Assembly (NCBI GenBank): GCA_003543215.1
Contig: DPJD01000002.1
Location: forward strand, 138,622-185,468
Direction of reading: 5' to 3'
DNA length: 46,847 nt
Origin: Erysipelotrichaceae bacterium
GTDB lineage: Bacteria > Bacillota_I > Bacilli_A > Erysipelotrichales > Erysipelotrichaceae
Part shown: one piece after another, positions 33,701-40,127 of the stretch
Numbering within the stretch: the stretch's first letter is position 1
How the letters are laid out: every line of letters starts with the position of its first letter
Position numbers and translations under genes: made by a program
Notes under the pieces: generated by a model
What the model saw: only the letters and a program-made list of their open reading frames with translations
The model's database searches: none
What the model was told of the DNA's origin: nothing

Positions 33701-33841
33701 TGGTGTTAAAACTGTAACTTGCGCTTCACCACCATCATTATTTCCATTGTTCTCCGCATATACATTGAAAAATGGCGTTCGATCGACAAGCATTAACATG
33801 ATGATCATAAAACGTGTCAATCTGTTTAATAAGTTTTTCAT
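27767..33841 (-). CDS. Giant repetitive surface protein with cadherin/VCBS-like repeats and C-terminal membrane anchor
   Basis: The 2,024-residue protein has a signal peptide (1-29, cleavage likely after VYA), a non-repetitive N-terminal region (30-270), about 17 repeats of 88-118 residues (271-about 1912), a Trp/Leu-rich membrane helix (about 1915-1934) and a 90-residue C-terminal tail beginning RPNMKYTLSDK that should be inside the cell. Repeats follow the Cadherin-like/Big_9 pattern: NDAPVA junction, STNEDT, GVLxNDxD, GSLTLNADGSFTYTP, GSDSFTYKANDG. The acidic NDxD sites suggest Ca2+ binding. There is no LPXTG sortase motif. GGAGG precedes the ATG. Two tandem c-di-GMP-I-like riboswitches lie in the leader. 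Likely a c-di-GMP-controlled adhesin; function is inferred. Confidence 0.9.
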   Translation of the reverse strand: MKNLLNRLTRFMIIMLMLVDRTPFFNVYAENNGNNDGGEAQVTVLTPTSLAVDVAKPDVGATVTKNTYWQISKTVDKPVLNLPIAGSDTVNYTVSVLQTSDITFNLTYEVTYTLTGTTPADFSVRASVKHPSGNDLYSVAEIDSFVDVSNSTFKETYTTQFTVNEATLALISPFKINIEIFAESDLATIGVTNQTPAINVKSPNVTNVDGTLTLIDAMDPSSPRIITAPGSYSYPNVISSTSLDPRTVTNTVNGSTPGGSTYTSSASVLVNTYNQLPSGGDQNLTTAEETALPIVLFGSDPDSSQTLTYHILTSPAGGTLSDNALSSNITYTPNLNYYGTTSFTYRVFDGINYSAPGTINIEVTNVNDAPVATGDTINVDEGATVTESFIISDVDDTVLTVHFVDLPDFGLVADNGDGTYTYSHNGNDPIQNDYFTYYVQDPSGATSATVRVNILVAEINEAPVGVNDTASTDEDVSIDIPFATLLANDTDVDTAKALLTITSVGSAVNGSVSIVGSVVQFVPTPNYNGPASFEYTVSDGLLTDTAIVSVTVNPVNDAPAAVNDAYGTNEDTPLNVPVKGVLTNDTDIELNNLTAILVSGPSNGSLTLNADGSFTYTPNANFNGSDSFTYKANDGSADSNIATVTITVNAVNDAPVADNDAYSTNEDTALNVAAPGVLEGDTDPEGNALSSILVSGPAHGSLALNADGSFTYTPTANYHGSDSFTYKANDASADSNVATVTLTVNPVNDAPDANDDSYSTDEDVTLIVAAPGVLFNDVDVDGTMTVSVVVGSEPTEGTLTQNPNGSFTYVPAPNKFGTYTFTYRASDGTLSDTAVVTITVRSSEDNPVATPSSFSVNEGQQHTGSVTGVDGDGDVLTYEVVTGPAHGTLDLISTGAFTYTHDGTETPNVDKFTFKVSDDGGLTFSAPADVNITILDINDAPVAVNDTYSTSEDTELVVPVLTGVLANDSDSDSSITAVKLTDPAKGTVTLAADGSFTYTPNANANGSDSFTYQAFDGTAYSNIAIVNINITAVNDKPVANPQTLSTAEDTALPIVLTGSDVETALVDLVYTVVNAPTHGSLSGTGSSITYTPSSNYNGSDSFTFTVSDGSLTSDPATVAITVNPINDTPVAVLDSYSTNEDTLLTVPTPGIKGNDIDVDNDPLTVSVVTNVVNGSLNLNNDGSFTYLPSVNFNGSDSFTYKLNDGTVDSNTVTVTITINAINDRPVANDQSLTTPEDTSLNITLTGTDTEGSSLLYGVALAPSHGTLSGTAPNLVYTPAANYTGSDSFIFGISDGFFRDYATITINVTPVNDRPVAQNGEVTTAEDTAILINFVASDVETASLIYGISVQPSNGVLSGSGASRTYTPNANFTGTDTFVFGVSDGFFRAYGTITVNVTPVNDAPVALSNLYATDEDTALVVAAPGVLGNDTDVDGNTLTADLVDVPNSGTVIFNADGSFTYTPTADFSGLDSFTYKANDGLLDSNVATVTINVNSVEDAPVAVDDPEDEEIDVIETPEDTPLVLDFEDLLANDYDVDDLTFGQMTLMLTPLRSFDFNTAFSPSVGSLTLDMTGRTVTFNPPLNYVGPAQFEYTIIDEDDNVSAPATVFIEVTPVNDAPVASPLAFTIANAGSSTGQLVASDVDEGEVLVYSLLAAPTNGTATVSPTGAYTYTHNGTAILSDSFTFSVTDGELSATATVTVTVLAAPTPPPVNLPPVANALAFTIANGAVSTGTLTGSDPEGAPISFAIASLPANGSLTISPAGIYVYDHNGTATTADSFTFTVSDGSLTSTATVSITILPIPAPGNTPPEVIDGVDSTPFGEVLEGNVAILGSDADGDDLTFALVDGPANGTLVFNPDGTYTYTPNEGFEGSDSFTFIANDGTDDSNTGTLTINVLEEEVIVEEPETPLAAPDNNWLWWLLALLAGLLLWLLAFLRPNMKYTLSDKANNQKIVRRRLAKPDDKTMIVELNDKDMVGLATIEVEFFKRLAKHCGDVTVKFMLKGTQVHSVTIPADIDDAYTTIIHL
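28106..33031 (-). repeat. Coding tandem repeats: about 17 cadherin/VCBS-like units
   Basis: Units of about 265-355 bp encode the immunoglobulin-like repeats of the giant protein. Most end in a variant of VNDAPVA and begin a new unit with DxYSTNEDT. The most similar units are 4, 5, 10 and 13 (all with DGSFTYxPxxxFxGxDSFTYK). Units 2, 7, 15 and 16 are a divergent VCBS-like subtype with YTHNGT and no NEDT. Unit 14 is longest. The divergence argues for an old array rather than recent expansion, although central units could still recombine. Confidence 0.85.
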
Positions 33842-33859
33842 AAGGTTCCTCCTTTAGAT

Positions 33860-33898
33860 AAAAAACCGGTCTAATGCGTATAGTGCAATTGACCGGTC
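33860..33898 (-). terminator. Attenuator terminator of riboswitch copy A (gene-proximal)
   Basis: A 13-position stem (ACCGGTC... / ...GACCGGT, two mismatches) is followed by six T on the minus strand, ending about 20 bases before the giant gene ATG. Its 5' arm includes the 3' strand of the aptamer (GGTCAATTGC), so aptamer folding and terminator folding are mutually exclusive. Confidence 0.85.
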
Positions 33899-33964
33899 AT
33901 CATATCTGTGAAGATACCTTAGACGTCTAACTTTGTGCCCCAAACTTTCGTAATGGTTTACCTT
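33883..33964 (-). promoter_or_regulatory. c-di-GMP-I (GEMM-I)-like riboswitch aptamer, copy A
   Basis: On the minus strand the segment reads GGTAAACC, a hairpin closed by a GAAA tetraloop, GGGCACAAAG, then GACGTCTAA, a variable stem, and CATGACCGGTCAATTGC. This follows the GEMM-I order: AAACC, GNRA hairpin, CxCAAAG, CTAA tetraloop receptor, ATGAC, and closing TTGC. Relative to the consensus as I recall it, GGACGCAAAG is GGGCACAAAG. Bases expected to touch the ligand (the GG before TAAACC, the C and A of CAAAG, and the C of TTGC) appear kept. P1 looks weak. It shares almost all conserved blocks with copy B. Confidence 0.8.
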
Positions 33965-34005
33965 TTAACTATTCATTTGTATTCAGTTGGTCGACTGTCT
34001 TTAAT

Positions 34006-34045
34006 AAAAAACCGGACAATCGCAGAGAATTTGCAATTGACCGGT
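34006..34045 (-). terminator. Attenuator terminator of riboswitch copy B (gene-distal)
   Basis: A 12-bp stem with one T-T mismatch (ACCGG-T-CAATTGC / GCGATTG-T-CCGGT) closes a short loop and is followed by six T on the minus strand. As in copy A, its 5' arm is the 3' end of the aptamer. It is the first terminator met by RNA polymerase. Confidence 0.87.
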
Positions 34046-34112
34046 CATGGTATCGTTTGATACTTTAGACGTCTAACTTTGTGCCCCAAACTTTCGTATT
34101 GGTTTACCCATG
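34033..34112 (-). promoter_or_regulatory. c-di-GMP-I (GEMM-I)-like riboswitch aptamer, copy B
   Basis: The minus-strand segment reads TGGGTAAACC, a GAAA-capped hairpin, GGGCACAAAG, GACGTCTAA, a perfect GTATC/GATAC stem, then CATGACCGGTCAATTGC. It is the transcription-upstream member of the pair, about 70 nt from copy A. The central block from GAAAG to GTCTAA is the same in both copies, which points to duplication. When ligand holds the 3' strand in the aptamer the terminator cannot form, so the expected logic is ON with c-di-GMP. Confidence 0.82.
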
Positions 34113-34135
34113 GAATAGTGTTTTTTTATACCTTT

Positions 34136-34164
34136 ATTATGATATAAATTGTTTCAAAAATCAA
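34136..34164 (-). promoter_or_regulatory. Promoter for the riboswitch leader of the giant gene
   Basis: On the minus strand TTGATT (34159-34164) and CATAAT (34136-34141) are 17 bp apart, five of six bases correct in the -10. Transcription would begin about 20 bases before the first aptamer. The rest of 34165-34392 is AT-rich with no gene and presumably holds the promoter of the divergent operon. Confidence 0.5.
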
Positions 34165-34392
34165 AGGATTTTAGGAATGATTACAATTTATATATTAGGT
34201 TAATCTAAGTCTATACGAGCACAACAAGGGTTGCAAGTAAAACGATACCAATTTTCCAAGTTTTTTCTCAATTAATACTTAATATGCTTCATTATGTCTT
34301 AATATAATGTAATTAATAATGTGAGTATGTAAATATGGTCTATCAAGCGTTATTTTCTCGCAGTATAATGGGCTTAAAAAGGTGGATATTTT

Positions 34393-34920
34393 ATGAAAGA
34401 CGTGAACTATACACTGCGCATTTCGCCATTCAAACAGAAGATCATCTTAAGACAACTTGCATTAGCAATCGGACTTCCCTTTGGCGCACTGATCATCCTT
34501 ATGATTCTACTCAGGGCATGGTATGGATTGGCATTGGTGATGGTTCTTCTCAGCTTAAATGCAATCTTTGTATCGCTGGTTTATGGCCGTTATGGAATGC
34601 ACTATTCTATTAATAAGGATGGGGTCCTGGCGGAGCCAGATCGTAAACAAGCCAAAACCAATCACACCCTCAATGCACTTACCCTCTTTGCAGGCATCTA
34701 CGCAAAATCCCCAACCGTTGCGGGCGCAAGTGTTCTCGCAAATGCGAATCAACGCCAAATGTTTGAATGGTCATCTATCAAAATGATCATTCAAAAGAAA
34801 GATCACTTCGAGATTACGCATCGAAATAATTCAGTTCTAATCTTGAACTATCCAGATGATCTGGAAAATGACATCATTACTGCCCTCCGCTATTGGGGAA
34901 AGGACATTCATCATGCATAA
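34393..34920 (+). CDS. Two-span membrane protein, PH-like domain, unknown function
   Basis: The 175-residue protein has two adjacent membrane helices (about 20-41 and 43-65) followed by a cytoplasmic or surface domain (about 70-170) with the pattern YGMHYSINKDGVL ... FEWSSIKMIIQKKDHFEITHRNNSVLILNYPDD, which looks like a bacterial PH (YcxB-like) domain. Function is unknown. AGGTGG precedes the ATG. Its end overlaps the start of the large lipoprotein gene by eight bases. The pair diverges from the riboswitch-controlled giant gene. Confidence 0.7.
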   Translation: MKDVNYTLRISPFKQKIILRQLALAIGLPFGALIILMILLRAWYGLALVMVLLSLNAIFVSLVYGRYGMHYSINKDGVLAEPDRKQAKTNHTLNALTLFAGIYAKSPTVAGASVLANANQRQMFEWSSIKMIIQKKDHFEITHRNNSVLILNYPDDLENDIITALRYWGKDIHHA

Positions 34921-37102
34921 GCGAATTTTCTTGAAAGCATTATTGGTATCGATTCTGTTTCTAAACGCTTGCTCAAGTGGAAGTGTAGAAGATGGATTCA
35001 GCTACGAAAAGAAAGTAGGAATCGATGATACCGCCACATTGGGTGAACTCGATAAAAGCCAATGGGAGCTCAATCTAAGCAAAGATTCCTTTGATATGGA
35101 AACTGAACTTAGCATGGACGTCCTTTCAGAAGAAGATGCTCAAGCAATTGCAGGTGACTTTCAATTGCTCAGCGCACCTGTTTCTTTGAATGTCAAAGAA
35201 AGCGACGGAATCCGCTTATCCACCCCTGCCACCATAAAAGTCAAAATACCCGAGACCTATACAGGTCCCTACTCTTCTCTCTTTATGGGTTATCTTACCG
35301 ATGAAGGTTGGGAGTATTTCACACCAGACACCATCGATCTTGAAAATGGTATTGCCTATGCGACACTCTATCATTTCAGCACCTATGCATTTGGTGCTCC
35401 TTCTGAGCAAGACCAAATCGCAACATACGCACAGAAAGTTGCCGCAAGCAATTGGGTCAAATCCAATAATCATGCGGATTTGATTGAAGCCACTAAGAAT
35501 CAATATGATGATATGTTTTTACAGATGGGTATCGAGAATACAAAACTTCGGAATCAATTTGTCGTGGATATGGTCTCTTATCTTGAAGATGCTTCACAGA
35601 TTACGGGTGATGTGGCTCCGATTGATGCCTTGGTTCAGATGGCCAATGCCGCAAGTCAAGGTGAAGAAGGTAAGCAGGCATTTATGGAAAAGTTTGTGGA
35701 GTTCACTGGAAAAGCCATGGCACGCGCAATGGAATCGGATCCAGGAACTTTTGGTAAAGCCTTTACCTCCGTTCTAAGTCTTCAAAAAATAGCCAAAGCT
35801 GTGGAAAGTGGCGATGATGAAGAAGCCTTAAAAGGTTTGGGTAGCTTACTTAAAGCCGTTGTCCCTCAAACACAGATTGTTGAAACCATGGTTCTCTATA
35901 CCGTAGACAAAGCTCGTCAAACCATTGAATACTGGACTGCAGAAGAACTTGAAAAAGCCTACCAAGCTTATATTGGCAATGGCAATGGTAAATACAGTTT
36001 CACGGATGATCGTGATTTCGATCTGATCTTCACAACCTTGGGTGGTGGACAGCGCATGAATGAAATCTATATCATCAATAAATGGTGTGAAGCACGCAAA
36101 ATCGATCCAAATACCTTAGGTCAAGCCGCACGCGATCAGATTGTTGAAGATGCTTATACAGCACTTAAAGCACACTTCGACTTACGCAAAGTCAAGGATC
36201 CTGAAATCAAAGAATTGGAAATGGATGAGCAAGCTTTTATTGATGCGATGATTAAAGAAGGCTTGATGGATCCAACCCTTTATAAAGAATCTTGGGGTTC
36301 TGATAATAAATACAATCCTACTCAACGCTTGGACCAACTCTATCGTCTCAAAAATACCGTGCTTAATTTAATCGATCCAGAAGTCGCAAAGACACTAACA
36401 CCAAGTCAAATCGCTAAGATCATGAACCAATGGCTCTTCCATACCAAAGACAATAATCGAAAAGGCTTTTATCAATATTTAAAAGATCTAGGCTATTTAC
36501 GTAAAGTTGAAGCGAATGCCGAATATGCATGGGTCTATCTTGAGACCGTCATCTACGATGGCAAAGCACAGATTGACGCAACAAATGCCAATGGCGTATA
36601 TAGCAATTCTGGAGAAGCAAAACCGGGTTCATATACCTATACTTGGAAATATTTGGGCGAAGCGGATGATTATTATGACCCTGATCTTTTAGCGGGTGAA
36701 GGTGCGACCATCACAGGCACTAACTCTGAACCTCCGAAAGTTATCCGAGGTGGTGAAGTTGTAAGTCTCAGCCTAAACATTTCAATCGGTGATCATTTAC
36801 TCTCTTATTTCACTGCGAATGGGGCCATCAGTGCAGACATCGATGCGTTTGATGTGGCAGCAGGTGGAACCACCAATGCATACGATGACTTTGTGAATGC
36901 GATTAACAAGAGCACATTCACGGTCGACACTTACGAAACTGTTCAAAGATATTCAGATGGCGATACCGTCACAGCCACAATGCCGACAGGAAGCGAGCCA
37001 ACCGAACCCAACACTTACCAAAAGATTGCGATCCGTGTTTCCTTCTCCTCAAGTGCCATCATGGGGGCGAATTACATCTATGAGTGGAAACCCGTTGAAT
37101 AA
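34913..37102 (+). CDS. Large lipoprotein with ZU5-like N-terminal domain, unknown function
   Basis: The 729-residue protein has a lipoprotein signal (lipobox LNAC, Cys20). Residues about 50-165 contain a ZU5/GAIN-like beta region (IRLSTPATIKVKIPETY, GWEYFTPDTIDLENGIAYATLYHFSTYAFG). The middle (about 170-560) is mostly helical, and the C-terminal part (about 560-729) is beta-rich with repeats of VYLETVIYDGKAQI and YEWKPVE type. I know no function. The ATG at 34913 lies inside the previous gene and starts the signal sequence; the in-frame start at 34856 does not. It ends before a strong bidirectional terminator. Confidence 0.8.
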   Translation: MHKRIFLKALLVSILFLNACSSGSVEDGFSYEKKVGIDDTATLGELDKSQWELNLSKDSFDMETELSMDVLSEEDAQAIAGDFQLLSAPVSLNVKESDGIRLSTPATIKVKIPETYTGPYSSLFMGYLTDEGWEYFTPDTIDLENGIAYATLYHFSTYAFGAPSEQDQIATYAQKVAASNWVKSNNHADLIEATKNQYDDMFLQMGIENTKLRNQFVVDMVSYLEDASQITGDVAPIDALVQMANAASQGEEGKQAFMEKFVEFTGKAMARAMESDPGTFGKAFTSVLSLQKIAKAVESGDDEEALKGLGSLLKAVVPQTQIVETMVLYTVDKARQTIEYWTAEELEKAYQAYIGNGNGKYSFTDDRDFDLIFTTLGGGQRMNEIYIINKWCEARKIDPNTLGQAARDQIVEDAYTALKAHFDLRKVKDPEIKELEMDEQAFIDAMIKEGLMDPTLYKESWGSDNKYNPTQRLDQLYRLKNTVLNLIDPEVAKTLTPSQIAKIMNQWLFHTKDNNRKGFYQYLKDLGYLRKVEANAEYAWVYLETVIYDGKAQIDATNANGVYSNSGEAKPGSYTYTWKYLGEADDYYDPDLLAGEGATITGTNSEPPKVIRGGEVVSLSLNISIGDHLLSYFTANGAISADIDAFDVAAGGTTNAYDDFVNAINKSTFTVDTYETVQRYSDGDTVTATMPTGSEPTEPNTYQKIAIRVSFSSSAIMGANYIYEWKPVE

Positions 37103-37118
37103 CATTAAGAATTATTAA

Positions 37119-37155
37119 AAAACGTTGTAGGCTTTGATCAAGCTTACAACGTTTT
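37119..37155. terminator. Bidirectional terminator between the lipoprotein and sulfatase genes
   Basis: A 16-bp stem with one wobble (AAAACGTTGTA... / ...TACAACGTTTT) and a five-base loop, with A/T runs on both sides, lies between two convergent stop codons. Confidence 0.9.
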
Positions 37156-37157
37156 AC

Positions 37158-38630
37158 TTATCGTTTATCGCGACGATTTGGGACAAAATCCCCTGTTTCA
37201 ATCATCAATCTCAGCAAACGTTCTTTAAACTTCAGAACACTTTCTGCATAAGCTGGATCATTGATCACATTATTCAACTCCAAGGGATCCTTATCCAAAT
37301 CATACAACTCATCCAATTCATACAAGCGATAGGTATACTTTTGATTCTCCATGCGAATCATGATGGCCTTGCCATGTTCAGGACCTTCACTATATTGCGT
37401 CGATAGACGTGGCCAATACGGTGATTGTTCATTGTGTCCCAACTCCATGGCTTGTTTCTCACCATGAATGCGCCCCCCTTCACAGATAACCGCATCCTTA
37501 TGGAATGGATTTCCTGCAATCGCTTCACGAAGGGATTTCCCGAATTGCGTATAGGGGAGTTCAATCCCCGCCATATCCGCAATCGTGGCACTTAAATCCG
37601 CTAATTCTACCAAAGCATTTGAGATCCCTGGTTTGACATCAAATCGTTTTGCTGGTTTAACCAAGAACGGCACATTGGATACAGGATCGTGGAAGAGATT
37701 TTGAGCCTTTTCCGCAACACCATAATCCGTCGTGTAATCTCCATGATCACTGAATACAAAGACACTGGAATCATCGTAGAAACCATGTTCCTTGAGCTTA
37801 TTCACAACCAAGCCATACTGATAGTCAAAGCGTGAAACCATCGCAAGATAGGTAGCTCTTAATTCATCAAACTTCGCTTCATCCCAAACCGACAAACCTT
37901 GTTTACGTGCAATCTCTTGCAGCATGCTGGGCATACCGTTGAGTGTACTGACATCTGGACGACGTGGTGGAAGTTTTGAGCGATCAATTGAACTGTACCA
38001 AGGTTCTTCACACACATACGGTGGATGCGGATACATCAAGGTGATGTATAAGAAGAAAGGTTTTCCATCATTGGCTTGAGCTTTTCGATCCAAGTAATTC
38101 AAAGCGTTCTGTACACAAGTCCAATCCATTTTAACGAAGCCATTATCTTCTGTTGCTTCACCCATATAGAAGGAATAGAGATCAGGACCAATTGTAGGCG
38201 CTTCACCATGTGAACCATGACCACCAAAGCTTGTCGTTTTAATTTTATCGACGAGATTCTCAAAACCAGTCCCATCATAATACTCATCACAATAGGCAAT
38301 TTTTGTTTTATCTGCTGGAACCACATCATTGCGTCCGACCCAAATGACCTCATAGCCCGAAGCTTTCATCACCTTCAAGATGTTTGGATCGTCATCACCT
38401 TGCAAGAAATGCATGGTGCGATGGCCTGTCGTATGTGGATAGAGTCCACTTAGAAAACTATTGCGGGACGGTACACAAACCGGATTCTGACAATAGGCAT
38501 TTCTAAACGAAACTCCTTCTTCACATACGGCATCTAAATTCGGTGTGATGGATGCAGGACTCCCCATATGATGGAGGGAATCCGCACGCATCTGATCCGC
38601 AACGAAATATACGATATTCGGTTGGCTCAT
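37158..38630 (-). CDS. Cys-type sulfatase, apparently cytoplasmic
   Basis: The 490-residue protein is a type I sulfatase: metal residues Asp12-Gln13 (VADQMRADS), the formylglycine motif C52-V-P-S-R56 followed by NSFLSGLYPHTTGHR, a PHPPY block (about 201-205) and the FSDHGDYTTDYG metal site (about 299-310). Cys52 must be converted to formylglycine, and the matching anaerobic maturase is at 40889. There is no signal peptide, so it should work inside the cell. It lies 26 bases behind an EIIC gene. The substrate is probably a sulfated sugar or sugar phosphate brought in by PTS; the exact sugar is unknown. A phosphonate or phosphate ester hydrolase role is less likely because CxPSR is intact. Confidence 0.9.
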   Translation of the reverse strand: MSQPNIVYFVADQMRADSLHHMGSPASITPNLDAVCEEGVSFRNAYCQNPVCVPSRNSFLSGLYPHTTGHRTMHFLQGDDDPNILKVMKASGYEVIWVGRNDVVPADKTKIAYCDEYYDGTGFENLVDKIKTTSFGGHGSHGEAPTIGPDLYSFYMGEATEDNGFVKMDWTCVQNALNYLDRKAQANDGKPFFLYITLMYPHPPYVCEEPWYSSIDRSKLPPRRPDVSTLNGMPSMLQEIARKQGLSVWDEAKFDELRATYLAMVSRFDYQYGLVVNKLKEHGFYDDSSVFVFSDHGDYTTDYGVAEKAQNLFHDPVSNVPFLVKPAKRFDVKPGISNALVELADLSATIADMAGIELPYTQFGKSLREAIAGNPFHKDAVICEGGRIHGEKQAMELGHNEQSPYWPRLSTQYSEGPEHGKAIMIRMENQKYTYRLYELDELYDLDKDPLELNNVINDPAYAESVLKFKERLLRLMIETGDFVPNRRDKR

Positions 38631-38656
38631 AATTGTTCCTCTTTCTTATTAGTAGT

Positions 38657-39961
38657 TTACTGTTCTGCAGCTTCTTCTGCGAGTGCTTTCTTATCCAACA
38701 TCAAGGCGAATGGATAATAGATGACAAATGTTAATGCGATGAGAAGCACTTGAACAAGCGCATGCACAGGTCCACCAGCAATCAACGCTGAGAATACGAG
38801 TGGTGTACCCAATGGAACGCCAACACCATTCAACGGCGTCAATATACCCACAACTTTAAGAATATGTGCAATTGAGAACGTTATGACCGGTGTAAGAAGG
38901 AATGGAATAATCAAAATCGGATTTAACACGACCGGCGTACCGAATGTGATCGGTTCATTGATTCCAACCAAACTGGATGGTAATGCTACTTTACCCAATG
39001 TCTTGTATCGTTGAGACTTCGCAAAGAATGCCAACCAGATCGCAAAACCAATTGTGGCTCCACCGCCACCAATCATACCGAAGACTGCCCAATCCGCTAG
39101 AGTGACGATATTCGGGAAAGCTTGACCCGCTTCCAACGCAGCAAGGTTTTCTAAACCAGCTGTAGTGTACATGGCTTGTAGCAATGGCATGATGACCATG
39201 CCACCATGGATACCAAAGAACCAAAGGAGTGATGTCAACATCAAGAATACGATGAATGTGAATGGACTTGCAGTCAAACCTCTTAATGGCGTTTGAATCA
39301 ATTGATAGATAAAGGTATTCATATTGCCAAAAGCTGTCAATGAGAATCCATAGCGAACAAGAATGAAGACAAATCCAATAATAAATGCCGGAATCAAACC
39401 AGAGAATGAACTTGAGACCATTGGAGGAACTTGAGCTGGCATTTTGATGATCCAACCGCGATCAAGGACGAAACCATAGATTCTAGGAACAAGCAAACCA
39501 AGTAAGATTGCCGAGAATAATCCAGGTGCTCCTAAATACAACATTCCAATTGCATTGCCAACGACAACAACTTCTTTGCTTTCTGCCGCAATACCGCTTA
39601 CGCCTAATGGAATCATGAGGAAGAAAACGACTAAAGTCATCAGACCCATGGTCGTGCTATGTTGTTTATGACCAAGCTTCTCAGCCATTGATTTCGCAAT
39701 CGCAAAGACAGCGTAAACAGAAAACATATTGGTTGTGACAAGAGGAATGAAAGATAATAATGTCTTGATTCCTGTAGACGTAATAAAATTTTGATAAAAA
39801 TCGACTTGAAAGCTTCCCAATAAGGATGCGATCGCACCCAAGATCGTAACTGGAAGCAAACTCATCAACCCACCCGTGATTGCTTGTAACGATGCATTTG
39901 TAGATATTTTATCTACGACGGGCATCATGATGCTTTCAAACTTCTCTGCAAATTTTCCCAT
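38657..39961 (-). CDS. PTS lactose/cellobiose-family EIIC component
   Basis: The 434-residue permease has about ten membrane segments and EIIC landmarks: SLLPVTILGAIASLLGSF near 33-50, FFGIHGGMVIMPLL (about 243-256), GGGGATIGFAIW (about 290-301), and the substrate-site GINEPITFGTPVVLNP (about 324-339). The family moves beta-glucosides, chitobiose or similar sugars while phosphorylating them. No EIIA or EIIB gene is present, so it must borrow them. It is first in an operon with the sulfatase and diverges from an RpiR regulator. AAGGAG precedes the ATG. Confidence 0.9.
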   Translation of the reverse strand: MGKFAEKFESIMMPVVDKISTNASLQAITGGLMSLLPVTILGAIASLLGSFQVDFYQNFITSTGIKTLLSFIPLVTTNMFSVYAVFAIAKSMAEKLGHKQHSTTMGLMTLVVFFLMIPLGVSGIAAESKEVVVVGNAIGMLYLGAPGLFSAILLGLLVPRIYGFVLDRGWIIKMPAQVPPMVSSSFSGLIPAFIIGFVFILVRYGFSLTAFGNMNTFIYQLIQTPLRGLTASPFTFIVFLMLTSLLWFFGIHGGMVIMPLLQAMYTTAGLENLAALEAGQAFPNIVTLADWAVFGMIGGGGATIGFAIWLAFFAKSQRYKTLGKVALPSSLVGINEPITFGTPVVLNPILIIPFLLTPVITFSIAHILKVVGILTPLNGVGVPLGTPLVFSALIAGGPVHALVQVLLIALTFVIYYPFALMLDKKALAEEAAEQ

Positions 39962-40024
39962 TTAATTCTCCTTTTAAGATTTGGTTGATGAATGTGTTGT
40001 TGGTACCGTTTACATTCTATTACA

Positions 40025-40054
40025 CTTATACAATGGACCAAAGTCCAATGTCAA
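40025..40054 (-). promoter_or_regulatory. Promoter of the EIIC-sulfatase operon with operator inside the spacer
   Basis: On the minus strand TTGACA (40049-40054), an 18-bp spacer and TATAAG (40025-40030) make a strong promoter. The spacer is largely the palindrome TGGAC-TTTG-GTCCA (40034-40047). A protein bound there would block RNA polymerase directly. The leader to the ATG at 39961 is about 60 bases. Confidence 0.65.
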
Positions 40055-40106
40055 TACTTTATTGAACTTTAATTCATTTTATTTATTATTCTGGAATAAA
40101 TTTCAA
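40034..40106. promoter_or_regulatory. Three evenly spaced palindromes, candidate RpiR operators
   Basis: The sites are TGGAC-N4-GTCCA (40034-40047), TGAA-N6-TTCA (40063-40076) and TGGAA-N5-TTCAA (40092-40106). Centres are about 29 bp apart, close to three helical turns. All carry a TGRA/TYCA-like frame. The first sits in the EIIC promoter, the second overlaps the -35 of the rpiR-type gene and the third lies just after its -10. This fits one regulator controlling both directions. Confidence 0.5.
40062..40089 (+). promoter_or_regulatory. Promoter of the RpiR-maturase operon
   Basis: TTGAAC (40062-40067) and TATTAT (40084-40089) are separated by 16 bp, with a start expected near 40096. It overlaps two of the three palindromes. 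No clear Shine-Dalgarno sequence precedes the ATG at 40128. Confidence 0.5.
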
Positions 40107-40127
40107 TAAATATGCTAATATTGAACC

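Noticed and set aside
37158..38630. Secreted sulfatase
   Set aside because: The protein starts directly with the sulfatase core (MSQPNIVYFVADQ), without a signal peptide or lipobox.
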